Below, one piece after another: positions 25,948-35,364 of a stretch of DNA of 64,000 bases. The translations under genes were made by a program, and so were the position numbers. Within the stretch, counting starts at the first letter, position 1; each line of letters begins with the position of its first letter. Below the pieces are notes generated by a model. That model had not been told where the DNA came from. It did no database searches and saw only the letters and a program-made list of their open reading frames with translations. This DNA is from Dyadobacter sandarakinus (GTDB lineage Bacteria > Bacteroidota > Bacteroidia > Cytophagales > Spirosomataceae), in assembly GCF_016894445.1 (NCBI RefSeq), contig NZ_CP056775.1, positions 124,001 to 188,000 of the forward strand, written 5' to 3'.

Positions 25948-28080
25948 ATGGACGCGCTCGATCACAAATTGAATGAACAGTTTCCGGGCAAAGTAGTCCG
26001 GAAGGATCTGGTCCACCAGATAAAGAAAGCGGCTAACGTACCCTCGTTCGTGCTGGAGTTTCTGCTTTCCAAGTACTGCGCAACCGACGATCCCGACGAA
26101 ATTGAAGCAGGCAAGAAGGCCGTGTTGAACGTGATTGAGAGCAATTACGTACGGCCTAACGAGGCTAACCGGGCGCAGTCAATAGTTCACCAGAAAGGGC
26201 GACATAAATTTATCGACAAAGTACACGTTAAATTTTACGAACGCGAGCGACGGCACTGGGCCGCCATGGAGAACTTCAACTCGACGCACATTGCTATAAA
26301 TGAGAAGTTCTACGCTGAGAATGAGAAATTGCTGGAAGGTGGTATCTGGGCTGAGGTGAAAGTAGCCCATAACGACGTAGAGGAAGACGATTACGCGTTT
26401 TATATCGAGGAGTTAAAGCCTATCCAACTAGCCCGGTTCAACGAGCAGCAGTTTTTAACAGGCCGTTCGGCATTCACGCGCGACGAGTGGATTGATGTCA
26501 TTTTGCGGAGTGTAGGGCTGAATCCGGCCATCATGGACAACCCACCCCCCGAAATAAAGTCAAAATTCCCTTCTGGCCTGCGATTAAAACTGCACTTTCT
26601 AGCCCGGTTGATTCCGTTGGTGCAGAGCAACTACAATTTTTTAGAACTAGGTCCGCGTGGCACGGGGAAATCGTATTTCTATTCTGAGTTTTCGCCCTAC
26701 TCCACGTTGCTTAGTGGTGGCCAGGCCAGTACGGCGACGTTGCTTTACAATAACGCCCGCAAGAAGGTTGGCGCGGTCGGTTTCTGGGACAATATCGGGT
26801 TTGATGAAGTCGGTAATATGAAGATCAAAGACAGCGATACGATCCAGATCATGAAGGACTACATGGCTAATGGACGGTTTTCGCGTGGTCAGGAAGTCAT
26901 TGCTTCGGCCAGTTTTGCTTTCGTGGGTAACATCGATCACTCTGTCGAACAGTTGGTAAATTCCTATCAGCACGACCTATTCATAACGTTACCAAAAGCT
27001 TTTGACCTTGCCGTACAGGATCGGTTTTTCTTCTTCCTGCCCGGTTGGGAAATCCCTAAAACCGACCAGAAATTTTTGACCAACCAGTTCGGACTCATCA
27101 CCGACTACATGGCCGAGGCTTTCCATTACCTCTTCAAGCATAATACGGAGTACTTTAATATTGTAAACCGGGTTCAGCTAGGCCCTAACGTACAGGGCCG
27201 CGACGAACTGGCTATTCGTAAAACAATTAGTGGTCTGCTCAAAATTATCCACCCTGATGGCAAACCCAGCCCGGTCGAACTAGACGAGTTAGTAGCCTAT
27301 GCTATTGAGGGGCGCAGACGGGTTAAAGAGCAAATGAACAAGCGTAAACCCGATGACGAGTTTGCGTTGATTGACCTTTCCTTCGTGGATTCTGCTGGTA
27401 TCGAGCAGATCATCTACTGCCCGGAAAGCCGATATGCAACGGCTACCCAAAATCCACGGCGCAGCGCAGAGCAGTTAGTTGAGGAGCCAGCAGCCATTAA
27501 GCGAGTCCTTATCGACGAGCCGGCTCAATCAGTTCGACCGTCAACAGCCGATGAGCTGACAAATGCAGAGATCGATGAAAATGCGATTATTGAGTTAACT
27601 CCACCAGCGCTCACTGAGAAGCATGTTAAAATTCATTACGGTGACCGAGGATTTAGCTATGAGACTGTGTTTGGTGCGTATCTGATTGGTGCTGTGGAGG
27701 TTGTAGTGGAAGACCCTTTTATCCGGACGTCCCACCAGATTGGTAACTTTCTCCGTTTTTGTGAGCTGTTGGTAAAACTGGGCGACTGCGAGAAAGTCAC
27801 TTTAGTCACCGGGGCAGACTCTGTTGAACAACAGGAGAAAAACAAAGTATTGTTTGCGCAGCTAGGTGATAGCTTGGAAGAACAGGGAGTCTTTTTAACG
27901 CTGCGTTTCAGCGAGACGCTGCACGACCGGGAAGTGTGGCTCAGTAACGGCTGGCGTGTTCGCCTGGGTCGCGGCCTCGACTATTTCCAGTCTCCAGCCG
28001 GAAATTACCTCCAGATTGGCACCAATGATTATGGTCTGCGCCCCTGCCTGGAAACAAATATTGATTTTTTTAAAAGTTAG
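25948..28080 (+). CDS. brxL: BrxL AAA ATPase with an atypical C-terminal domain
   Basis: A 710-residue protein. Residues 1-230 have the BrxL pattern: MDALDHKLNEQFPGKVVRKD, LVHQIKKAANVPSFVLEFLL, WIDVILRSVGLNP. The AAA core has LELGPRGTGKSYFYSE (Walker A, about 234-242) and VGFWDNIGFDEVGNM (Walker B, about 280-290). In type 1 BREX, BrxL forms DNA-binding hexamer barrels, and long forms end in a Lon-like protease domain. Here no Lon Ser/Lys dyad region is visible. After a linker (about 490-555) the end reads GDRGFSYETVFGAYL ... VTLVTGAD ... LHDREVWLSNGWRVRLGRGL. This resembles the phospholipase-D-like MIT_C fold. The BrxL identity is firm; the C-terminal assignment is moderate. Confidence 0.85.
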   Translation: MDALDHKLNEQFPGKVVRKDLVHQIKKAANVPSFVLEFLLSKYCATDDPDEIEAGKKAVLNVIESNYVRPNEANRAQSIVHQKGRHKFIDKVHVKFYERERRHWAAMENFNSTHIAINEKFYAENEKLLEGGIWAEVKVAHNDVEEDDYAFYIEELKPIQLARFNEQQFLTGRSAFTRDEWIDVILRSVGLNPAIMDNPPPEIKSKFPSGLRLKLHFLARLIPLVQSNYNFLELGPRGTGKSYFYSEFSPYSTLLSGGQASTATLLYNNARKKVGAVGFWDNIGFDEVGNMKIKDSDTIQIMKDYMANGRFSRGQEVIASASFAFVGNIDHSVEQLVNSYQHDLFITLPKAFDLAVQDRFFFFLPGWEIPKTDQKFLTNQFGLITDYMAEAFHYLFKHNTEYFNIVNRVQLGPNVQGRDELAIRKTISGLLKIIHPDGKPSPVELDELVAYAIEGRRRVKEQMNKRKPDDEFALIDLSFVDSAGIEQIIYCPESRYATATQNPRRSAEQLVEEPAAIKRVLIDEPAQSVRPSTADELTNAEIDENAIIELTPPALTEKHVKIHYGDRGFSYETVFGAYLIGAVEVVVEDPFIRTSHQIGNFLRFCELLVKLGDCEKVTLVTGADSVEQQEKNKVLFAQLGDSLEEQGVFLTLRFSETLHDREVWLSNGWRVRLGRGLDYFQSPAGNYLQIGTNDYGLRPCLETNIDFFKS

Positions 28081-28130
28081 ATTTACTTCTGGGATTACAA
28101 ACCCATTATTTATACCTGGCAGACGCGACT

Positions 28131-29786
28131 ATGACTTATCCCGAACTAGAGAGTGCCGTCTATGAGACGCTTTGGCATAAACACGAACAAGATCCTTCAT
28201 TTACCTTCTCCGTTCGCAAAAAGGCATCAAAGGGAGCCGAAGCCGATTACTTCATCGGCACGAAAGCGTCAAATTATTTGGGATTTACCTGTTGGCACGT
28301 ACCTATCTACTACCCGGGCGCTTCTATTGATTTTTGCAGCTTTATAGTGAAACCGTTAGATAATGGATTTGAGTACCAATTTCAAGTTTTCACGCCTAAC
28401 GCAGCAGAAGCCCTTGAGGAAAATCCCGCCTTACAGATATGCCATTATTTGGCAAATCAAATTGCGTTTCAGTTAACTGAACATGGAATAGAGTTTAGAC
28501 AATCTATTAAGTCTAATGCTATGCTTTGGTTTGGTATTTATCCTAAATCATCTAAGTCAAATTCTGGTGGTGAGGCTGCTCTTAGTGAACTAAAAAGCTT
28601 TATCGATGGGATTCTGCCTGCTGTTGATGCTGCTATTACAGATACAAAAAAAGAGTATCCTGACTTTTCTGGAAAACGGATTGAACTGGCTGCATTTCAA
28701 CACATGCTTGCAAAAATGAAGATTCGTCAGGATCGGTATAAAACATCTACTGATAGTGCTTCTGAAGAGTCCGATCTTTCTTCTGAAGACCTTCCCATTC
28801 CGGTCACGATGCAAATCGATTCGTCTATCTTACCCAGTAAAAACCTCTTGCTTTATGGCCCACCGGGAACGGGTAAGACCTACTATCTACAAACAAAACT
28901 TTTCGATTACTTCCAGGAGGAGGGCAAACCCATACGCTATTCATTCGTCACCTTTCACCAGGCATTTACCTACGAAGACTTCATCGAGGGGCTTAAGCCA
29001 ATTGTGGGCCAAACTGGGGGTGGACAAATTAGCTACACTATTGAACCTGGCATTTTCTACAAGGCTTGTGATGAAGCGGCTAAGCTAGCGGGATTTGACT
29101 CCTTGTCACAGGCTCTGGCAGTGACTCAGGAGGAACGCGAAACCCGGTTTGAACAAGCTCCCCCTTACGCACTTTTTATTGATGAGATCAACCGGGCGAA
29201 TGTATCAGCTACGTTTGGTGAGTTGATAACGCTGCTGGAAACCAATAAGCGGTTGGGCGCGGATCAAGAAATAACAAGTCTGATCTTACCCTATTCCAAA
29301 AAACCTTTCGGTGTTCCCTTGAACCTATATGTAATCGGCACGATGAACACGGCTGATCGGAGTATTGAAGCCCTCGATACTGCATTACGGCGCAGGTTCA
29401 TCTTCCGAGAGATCTCACCTGACCCCTCTTTATTAAACCGTTCTATTGCAGACATTCCGCTGCATCAACTGCTAACGACCATAAATCACCGGTTGGAACG
29501 ATTGGGAAATAGAGAGCAGCGTGTTGGCCATGCTTTTCTTACTAGCGTGGAGACCGAACAGCAGCTGGTTGATGCCTTTAGCTACAGCATTGTTCCTTTA
29601 TTACAGGAGTACTTCTATAACGACTACCGAAAAATCGGCTTGGTGCTTGGCAGAGGATTTGTTGAGGAGCGGATATCAATAGCCTCGTTTGCTGACTTTG
29701 ACGCCGATTTAGCCAGCGAGTATGAGGAAGTTGTCCTATGGGATCTAAAACCGGTAACCCTTGACGCTATTAGGGGGGTTTTGTGA
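28131..29786 (+). CDS. mcrB: McrB-like GTPase of a type IV restriction system
   Basis: A 551-residue protein. Residues 1-235 form a specificity domain without recognised similarity. The AAA/GTPase domain has LLLYGPPGTGKTYYLQ (Walker A, about 241-250), TFHQAFTYEDFIEGLKP and ALFIDEINRANVSATFGEL (Walker B). The family signature GTMNTADRSIEALDTALRRR is also present. McrB assembles on modified DNA and drives the nuclease McrC. The N-terminal third is AT-rich (about 35% GC at 28441-28500 against 53% at 29341-29400), as if acquired separately. It follows brxL by 50 bases and overlaps mcrC by the sequence GTGA, so it is part of the BREX transcription unit. Confidence 0.9.
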   Translation: MTYPELESAVYETLWHKHEQDPSFTFSVRKKASKGAEADYFIGTKASNYLGFTCWHVPIYYPGASIDFCSFIVKPLDNGFEYQFQVFTPNAAEALEENPALQICHYLANQIAFQLTEHGIEFRQSIKSNAMLWFGIYPKSSKSNSGGEAALSELKSFIDGILPAVDAAITDTKKEYPDFSGKRIELAAFQHMLAKMKIRQDRYKTSTDSASEESDLSSEDLPIPVTMQIDSSILPSKNLLLYGPPGTGKTYYLQTKLFDYFQEEGKPIRYSFVTFHQAFTYEDFIEGLKPIVGQTGGGQISYTIEPGIFYKACDEAAKLAGFDSLSQALAVTQEERETRFEQAPPYALFIDEINRANVSATFGELITLLETNKRLGADQEITSLILPYSKKPFGVPLNLYVIGTMNTADRSIEALDTALRRRFIFREISPDPSLLNRSIADIPLHQLLTTINHRLERLGNREQRVGHAFLTSVETEQQLVDAFSYSIVPLLQEYFYNDYRKIGLVLGRGFVEERISIASFADFDADLASEYEEVVLWDLKPVTLDAIRGVL

Positions 29787-31069
29787 ACTGTATGAACAGA
29801 GATACGATTATTCAGGTATTTGAGCACGATAAGTTACGAGTCATCGCCAACGAGTCATCGACTTTTACCCAACAGCATTTAACGGCTTTGACCCGATATT
29901 ATGAGAAGCAGCCCCAACCTTACTTCAAACTGATCCACCAGGGTGTACAGTTTAGTCAATACGTGGGTATAATCCGGGTTGGATCACTAACGATCGAAAT
30001 TTTACCGAAAGTGGGAAACGTGGGTGATGCTAATTTGTGGCAGCAAGTACTGGTCGGCATGTTGATTGAAAGCCGTTTGCTAGACGTTCGAAGCCCCACT
30101 CAAGCTTCCCTTCGTGTCAAGTCACATTCAATCCTTGAGTTGTATATCGCCCTTTTTCTGGATGAGGTTGAATTATTACAACATCAGGGTTTATTGAAGG
30201 CTTATCGGCGGGTGCAGGAAAATAGGGGAGCTTGTAAAGGCAGATTACTCGTACATCGGCAAATAACCCAAAATTACGCCCATCAGGAGCGCTTTTGTGT
30301 AGACTATCCCACCTATGATAACGATAATCTACTCAATCAACTTCTTTATAAAACGTTGAGACTTATTCCTTCGCTAACCTATCAAACGTTACTTGTCGGC
30401 CGCACCCACACGCTGCTACTCAATTTTCCTCGACAAGCAGACATATCGACTAGCTCACACCGATTCGATGAGCTGGTTTATAATAGAAAGACGAGCGTCT
30501 ATCGGTCCGCTATTCAACTCTGTGAACTATTACTTCTAAACTACCATCCTGATTTAATGGCTGGGTGGAAGCCGGTGTTAGCGCTTCTATTCGACATGAA
30601 TCGGGTTTGGGAGCAGTATGTCTGGCAGAGAATCAGAAAGTCTGATCTTTTTAATGCCTATACTATTAACTGTCAAAACACAAAGCCGTTTTGGGGAAAT
30701 CATAGTATCAAGCCAGACATCTATTTGGAAAAGAAAGAAGTTAGGGACGAAGAGTGGCCTAATATTATTGTGGACACCAAGTGGAAAGTGAATACGCAGC
30801 TTGTTCCGTCTAGTGATGACTTGAAGCAAATGTTTACTTACAACCATCATTACCGAGCCTCCCGGAGTTTACTTATCTATCCGGCGGCTGACCAGAACCA
30901 AGATACGATTTCACGCCCATTCAAATTGGCTGGCGCCGGCGGCATTCATCATTGCCAGCTCTGTACCCTACCTGTATTAGGTGAGAGAGGGCTAAATAGA
31001 AATATTGCGACTAATATATGGCACCTAATCTGTAATTCGAAGGACTATGAACCGCATGTACATGTGTAG
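29783..31069 (+). CDS. mcrC: McrC-like nuclease subunit
   Basis: A 428-residue partner of McrB. N-terminal part: YFKLIHQGVQFSQYVGIIRV then LTIEILPKVGN. C-terminal PD-(D/E)xK nuclease: IKPDIYLE (about residues 308-315) and IIVDTKWKVN (about 327-336), with the Asp...Asp-x-Lys geometry intact. FDMNRVWEQYVW is the conserved McrC block before it. The GTG at 29783 overlaps the mcrB stop; an ATG at 29792 is an alternative start. It is the last gene of the long operon and runs into a perfect hairpin shared with the convergent gene. Confidence 0.9.
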   Translation: MNCMNRDTIIQVFEHDKLRVIANESSTFTQQHLTALTRYYEKQPQPYFKLIHQGVQFSQYVGIIRVGSLTIEILPKVGNVGDANLWQQVLVGMLIESRLLDVRSPTQASLRVKSHSILELYIALFLDEVELLQHQGLLKAYRRVQENRGACKGRLLVHRQITQNYAHQERFCVDYPTYDNDNLLNQLLYKTLRLIPSLTYQTLLVGRTHTLLLNFPRQADISTSSHRFDELVYNRKTSVYRSAIQLCELLLLNYHPDLMAGWKPVLALLFDMNRVWEQYVWQRIRKSDLFNAYTINCQNTKPFWGNHSIKPDIYLEKKEVRDEEWPNIIVDTKWKVNTQLVPSSDDLKQMFTYNHHYRASRSLLIYPAADQNQDTISRPFKLAGAGGIHHCQLCTLPVLGERGLNRNIATNIWHLICNSKDYEPHVHV

Positions 31070-31080
31070 GCTTTCCCGAA

Positions 31081-31114
31081 ATTGTAAACTTTCCTGAAAA
31101 GGAAAGTTTACAAT
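31081..31114. terminator. Bidirectional hairpin between mcrC and the GHKL ATPase gene
   Basis: ATTGTAAACTTTCC (31081-31094) pairs perfectly with GGAAAGTTTACAAT (31101-31114) around TGAAAA. The TAA stop of the minus-strand gene (31110-31108) lies within the right arm. No long T tail follows, but the position between convergent genes supports termination in both directions. Confidence 0.7.
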
Positions 31115-34100
31115 GCCTCGGCCATTATAACTATGTGGTGAATAAATTGTTCTAAGTTTTTTCCTTCCTGCCAGATAGACGAAGCCACATTATACTTATA
31201 TTCCCATTTCTCGAACTCTAAACCAATCGGCTGTTTTGTCGCGCTGAGTCTGTGTTCCTCGAGTTCCTTTGCACATACAACTGAATTTTTTAAAATTTCT
31301 GAAATATTAGTCACAAATAGTACTTTTTCCCGAAAATCACTGTCAGTTGGCAGAGTAGTAGATTTTGGGAAGACACACAACGCGTAGCTGTCAGATGAAA
31401 CCGCCGTTTGTGCTTGTAAGGAGGTCATTTTTACTGAGCTATCAGTGCCAATAACAAAGGACTTTATTTCAACGAGACAAGAAAATTTGTTCTTTTTTAG
31501 AATGAAATCTGAGCCGTAGCCTGTTCGTTCTACCACAATTCCCTTACTTGCAATTTCCAGTTTAAAAATTTGTTCAGCAAGATCGCCTAAGTTTGTTTGA
31601 AAGTTGACTTTTTCTTGCTCCAGTTTTGCTTCTTTAACCAGAATTGTAATATTGGCAGCTCCCACCAACTTCAATGCATCGTTGAAATTCATTAACTGTT
31701 CTATCGCGATTCCACTTTTAGCTATTTTTGCCAGAATATCTAGCTTTTCACGATCTTGTAATATTGTAGAAACGTTATCTAAATCTCGCCCTTCACCCAA
31801 TGTGCCCACAATGAGCATATCCTTGTTGTTTAAGAAGAAAGGGAAGTATTTCTTTTCTACATCTTTTTTTACGGAGCTGGATTGATTAAGTAAAAATACA
31901 AGTTCGGAAAAAGCTGTCTCTTGCTTATCGCCTTTAAAATCTCTCACACAGCCATCTATTTCATCTGCGATATGCTTTAAGCAATATGTATTTGTTTCAT
32001 CAAATAAATTTTCACTAACACCTCTCAAATCCTTATGTAACAGCCATTCATCCCAATCTTGGCGAAGATATTTGGCGTTGGCGATATCTTTTAAATCGTC
32101 GGGAATGTTATCGTCCTTTTTTAGATTTTTTAGAGTACAAAAATTATTTCTTTGATTGGGAATGAATGCAAACTTATTTAATAAATTTCTGTGTTTTTCA
32201 TCTTCAAAACTGGCAATAAAAAGTATCAGATCGTCAAGCCATTCAATAACCTGATTTTTGCTTTTGGATTTGAATATATCATTGAATTCCAGTAAGTTTT
32301 CTAATCCGTTTAATCTCTGCAATTTTTCCGCAATAAGTGTTAGAATATACTCATTGGAAAGAGTGAAATCAAAATCATCTAAATTAGAAAATATCTGCAA
32401 TTCTTTTTCGACATTTTTATCAAATACTGAATAGGAAAAAGTCAATAATTTCTCTCGATGTCCATAGTGTTTTTTTTGCTGCTCTGAGCTTAATGAGACC
32501 AGTGTGAAGAAAATTTCTTCAAAAGCACCGTTTATATCGTCTTTTGTATTTATTAGATAGTTTTTTTCAATAGCTTTTATGAGCTCATTGATCTTTGCGG
32601 AAATATCTACTGTCGACTTGGATTGGTGATTTTCAAAGCCTCTTATACTTTGATCTAAAAGTATGTTTGTGAAAGACCAATACAATGGATTTTCTAATAG
32701 GTAAGTAAACCTATCTAAAATATCCTTCAAGGGTTTAATAATCCCGTTGTCAAAGAAGATTTCCTGCTTTTTCTTCAGTATTCCATTTTGATTTGGGAAG
32801 ACACTTTTTTCACTGTAGTACGTTTCTTTCTTATTATAAAGGTAAAAATTAATGAAACGGTTTACCCAATTTAAAGTGTTTTCAATTGTTTCAGAATTTA
32901 ATCTTGCTTTTAGGGTTTCAATGTCCTTTGTTGCTTGAACGTCATGCACCAATGTTGTAAGTAGCCAATTATCTGAGGAGTTCCAAAAGTTTGGAGTTAA
33001 GCCATCTATTATTTTTATTTCAGTAATACTATCATCTAAGTCTTTGGCAAGCTGCCAAAGCCCCAAACGCCAATTTACATATTCATCATCATTGTCTGAG
33101 GGCGGAGAAGCATATGAAATTATTTGATTAACAGCCTCTCTTACTGTATCTTGATCACTCCGTCTATCAGATATTATTTTATCGATGTCTTCGGAGATGT
33201 GTTTAATTCCGTATTTCGGTATTTCAGCAATTTCCGAAATTAGAATACTTGGGTGAAGCAAAAAATCTGCCCAATTTTTTGTACTAAGATTTTTATAAAT
33301 ATCAATAACTAAATCTGGTATTTTTGAGTCAACATCAGAATGTAACAAATTTTTCATATCTCCGACTTTCATAAATATACCCTTTTTGTTCGGTAGGCAT
33401 GATATTGACTGCAATAGTTCGGGTTTCTCGGCTTCGTTAAAAATGTAGTTAAATACTTTATTCAACCAATTAATGGCTTCATCGTTGTTGGATGAAAATC
33501 TATTTTCTGCCAATTGTAATAAATTATTTTTAAATTCGATTTCTTTTAATAGCGATCTTAAATCATATCTTAAATCAAACCCCCATGTTGAGTAGTCATG
33601 TTTTATAATTTCATTCCACAAATGAATGTCTTCTTTTTGCGGTATTGAATGGCCAATTATATCTTTGCATATTTCCCAAAAATCAGTTGTTTTTTCGTTT
33701 CCCTTTTCACTGGGAAAAAATGCCTGTCCGAGCTGTATATAGTCGCCGTTCGAAGTTAGAACGAGTTTTTGTGAAGTTAAGTGTTGCCGAATAGTTTTAA
33801 GAACGCTTTTGTACCAATCCTCTGAAGTCCATTCAGTTGGGCAAATTTCATAGTCTGTTTTGGCAAGCCAAAATAGATCCATCCACTTTTCTTTAATTGC
33901 ATATTCTAGTAGTTTTTTGAATGGAATAATTGCATTTTCCACACGCACTTGGTTTCCATTATCCTTGCCGGTTAAAAGCAGTATACCATTTCTTTCCGTT
34001 TTTGGATAGAACTTGCTGCAATTTAAAATTACTGGAAATCGCCATTGCTCACTTCCGATTAACGGAAAGGTGCAAAATAGAACGGGTAGTTCATTTTGAG

Positions 34101-35025
34101 GCGGTACAATTTTGAAGGATGTATCAGTTCGATTGAGCTGGATAGCGATGTCAATTTGTTCTGAAAGCGACGAACAAGTTGCAATTTCAATAGTGAAATT
34201 TTGTTGTAATCGTCTATCGAAATCATATACTTCTTTTGAAATTTGGTTTATTTTTACGTGATTTTCCCTATTACTTGAGTTGTTGTAGTGTGAGGATTTG
34301 GCAATATTATGAGAAATTATTTTATCACAAATTTCGATAGATCTGATTTCCTTACTAAACGATAAAACATAGGGGATGAGACTGTGTATTCCGTTTATGC
34401 CGTTTTTTACAATATCAAATCCTTTGGCCAGACCATCCTTATTCTCATTTAAGTAGTAGGTAAACCTTGTATTGAAGCCGTTTGGGTTAGGTTGATTGGT
34501 TGGTTTGAAATTACTGTCGTACTCATTTAGTGAGTTTTCTACTTTCTCAGCTAATTCAAATTTACTGTTATATTTTCTATCCAGAACAAAGGAAAAGGTA
34601 TAATATCTTTCGTCACGATCTAAGTATACGCCCTCGACGAGTATTTTTAGAGACAGGATATGGGTTGAAAGGAATCCAGTTCCGAATTGTCCGGTAATGT
34701 CCTCCCTTACTATTTCATCTTCTTCAATCTTTCCCGAGTCAGCAAGAAGCAAGCATTTGGGGTCATCAAATTTAAATCTGTGGTTACTATATCGAAATGG
34801 CGTACCGTTATGCTCAAACCTAAGAAACGGCTCTTTATGCTGATCATAATCAATTATAACCCTTGCGTCAACCATGCCATTTGATGTTGCAACTGTATCT
34901 TTGGCGTTTTGTAGAAGTTCCCAAAACCATCGTTTGTCACCGTCCTTTTCTGCCAAAGCATTATTGACTTTTTCGTAAATTTTGCTTGTGGCGGAGGTTG
35001 CAAGTTCACGGTTTCTATTTTCCAT
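31108..35025 (-). CDS. Sacsin-like GHKL ATPase with a DUF3883-like nuclease end
   Basis: A 1305-residue cytoplasmic protein. The N-terminus is a GHKL/HSP90-type ATPase: FWELLQNAKDTV (N box, about residues 33-44), LRFEHNGTPF (G1) and GQFGTGFLSTHIL (G2). A very long helical middle has no recognised domains. The C-terminal part (about 1130-1230) has GDLAEQIFKLEIASKG, then GYGSDFILKK and CLVEIKSF. This resembles DUF3883, a PD-(D/E)xK-related domain with acidic and Lys residues in place. Proteins combining these two ends occur in defence islands. The gene is AT-rich, unlike the convergent BREX operon, so it came from another source. It probably senses infection and cleaves nucleic acid; this is inference. 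Confidence 0.75.
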   Translation of the reverse strand: MENRNRELATSATSKIYEKVNNALAEKDGDKRWFWELLQNAKDTVATSNGMVDARVIIDYDQHKEPFLRFEHNGTPFRYSNHRFKFDDPKCLLLADSGKIEEDEIVREDITGQFGTGFLSTHILSLKILVEGVYLDRDERYYTFSFVLDRKYNSKFELAEKVENSLNEYDSNFKPTNQPNPNGFNTRFTYYLNENKDGLAKGFDIVKNGINGIHSLIPYVLSFSKEIRSIEICDKIISHNIAKSSHYNNSSNRENHVKINQISKEVYDFDRRLQQNFTIEIATCSSLSEQIDIAIQLNRTDTSFKIVPPQNELPVLFCTFPLIGSEQWRFPVILNCSKFYPKTERNGILLLTGKDNGNQVRVENAIIPFKKLLEYAIKEKWMDLFWLAKTDYEICPTEWTSEDWYKSVLKTIRQHLTSQKLVLTSNGDYIQLGQAFFPSEKGNEKTTDFWEICKDIIGHSIPQKEDIHLWNEIIKHDYSTWGFDLRYDLRSLLKEIEFKNNLLQLAENRFSSNNDEAINWLNKVFNYIFNEAEKPELLQSISCLPNKKGIFMKVGDMKNLLHSDVDSKIPDLVIDIYKNLSTKNWADFLLHPSILISEIAEIPKYGIKHISEDIDKIISDRRSDQDTVREAVNQIISYASPPSDNDDEYVNWRLGLWQLAKDLDDSITEIKIIDGLTPNFWNSSDNWLLTTLVHDVQATKDIETLKARLNSETIENTLNWVNRFINFYLYNKKETYYSEKSVFPNQNGILKKKQEIFFDNGIIKPLKDILDRFTYLLENPLYWSFTNILLDQSIRGFENHQSKSTVDISAKINELIKAIEKNYLINTKDDINGAFEEIFFTLVSLSSEQQKKHYGHREKLLTFSYSVFDKNVEKELQIFSNLDDFDFTLSNEYILTLIAEKLQRLNGLENLLEFNDIFKSKSKNQVIEWLDDLILFIASFEDEKHRNLLNKFAFIPNQRNNFCTLKNLKKDDNIPDDLKDIANAKYLRQDWDEWLLHKDLRGVSENLFDETNTYCLKHIADEIDGCVRDFKGDKQETAFSELVFLLNQSSSVKKDVEKKYFPFFLNNKDMLIVGTLGEGRDLDNVSTILQDREKLDILAKIAKSGIAIEQLMNFNDALKLVGAANITILVKEAKLEQEKVNFQTNLGDLAEQIFKLEIASKGIVVERTGYGSDFILKKNKFSCLVEIKSFVIGTDSSVKMTSLQAQTAVSSDSYALCVFPKSTTLPTDSDFREKVLFVTNISEILKNSVVCAKELEEHRLSATKQPIGLEFEKWEYKYNVASSIWQEGKNLEQFIHHIVIMAEAL

Positions 35026-35364
35026 ATTTGCTTTATTTGAATTTTTATAACTTTGACGCTCGAAGTTTGTAGTCTCGTGATCAGACCAAATTGATAGGCT
35101 TCAGACTTATTTTTAATGTTTTTCTATTTTCTCTTCTGGCATGTTAGTACTTTATCGCTATCACTGGATATTCCCGTGATAGCGTAGATCTTCTGCTTCT
35201 TTTTGTGTAGATTATTCTCTGCTAGTGGACGTTGTAAATTAAGTCGAAGCTATTAATTTGTTCAGTAATCTCTCATTATATGTAGTTTAGGGGTCTATAT
35301 TTTACAATGAATCGATCGTTCCGACTGGGTAATATGGTGATATGTCGTCTCTGATTTTATATGG
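35026..35364. other. AT-rich intergenic stretch
   Basis: No gene, repeat or structured element recognised. It must contain the promoter of the large minus-strand ATPase gene, but no clear TAnnTTTG element in the right place was found. Confidence 0.4.
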
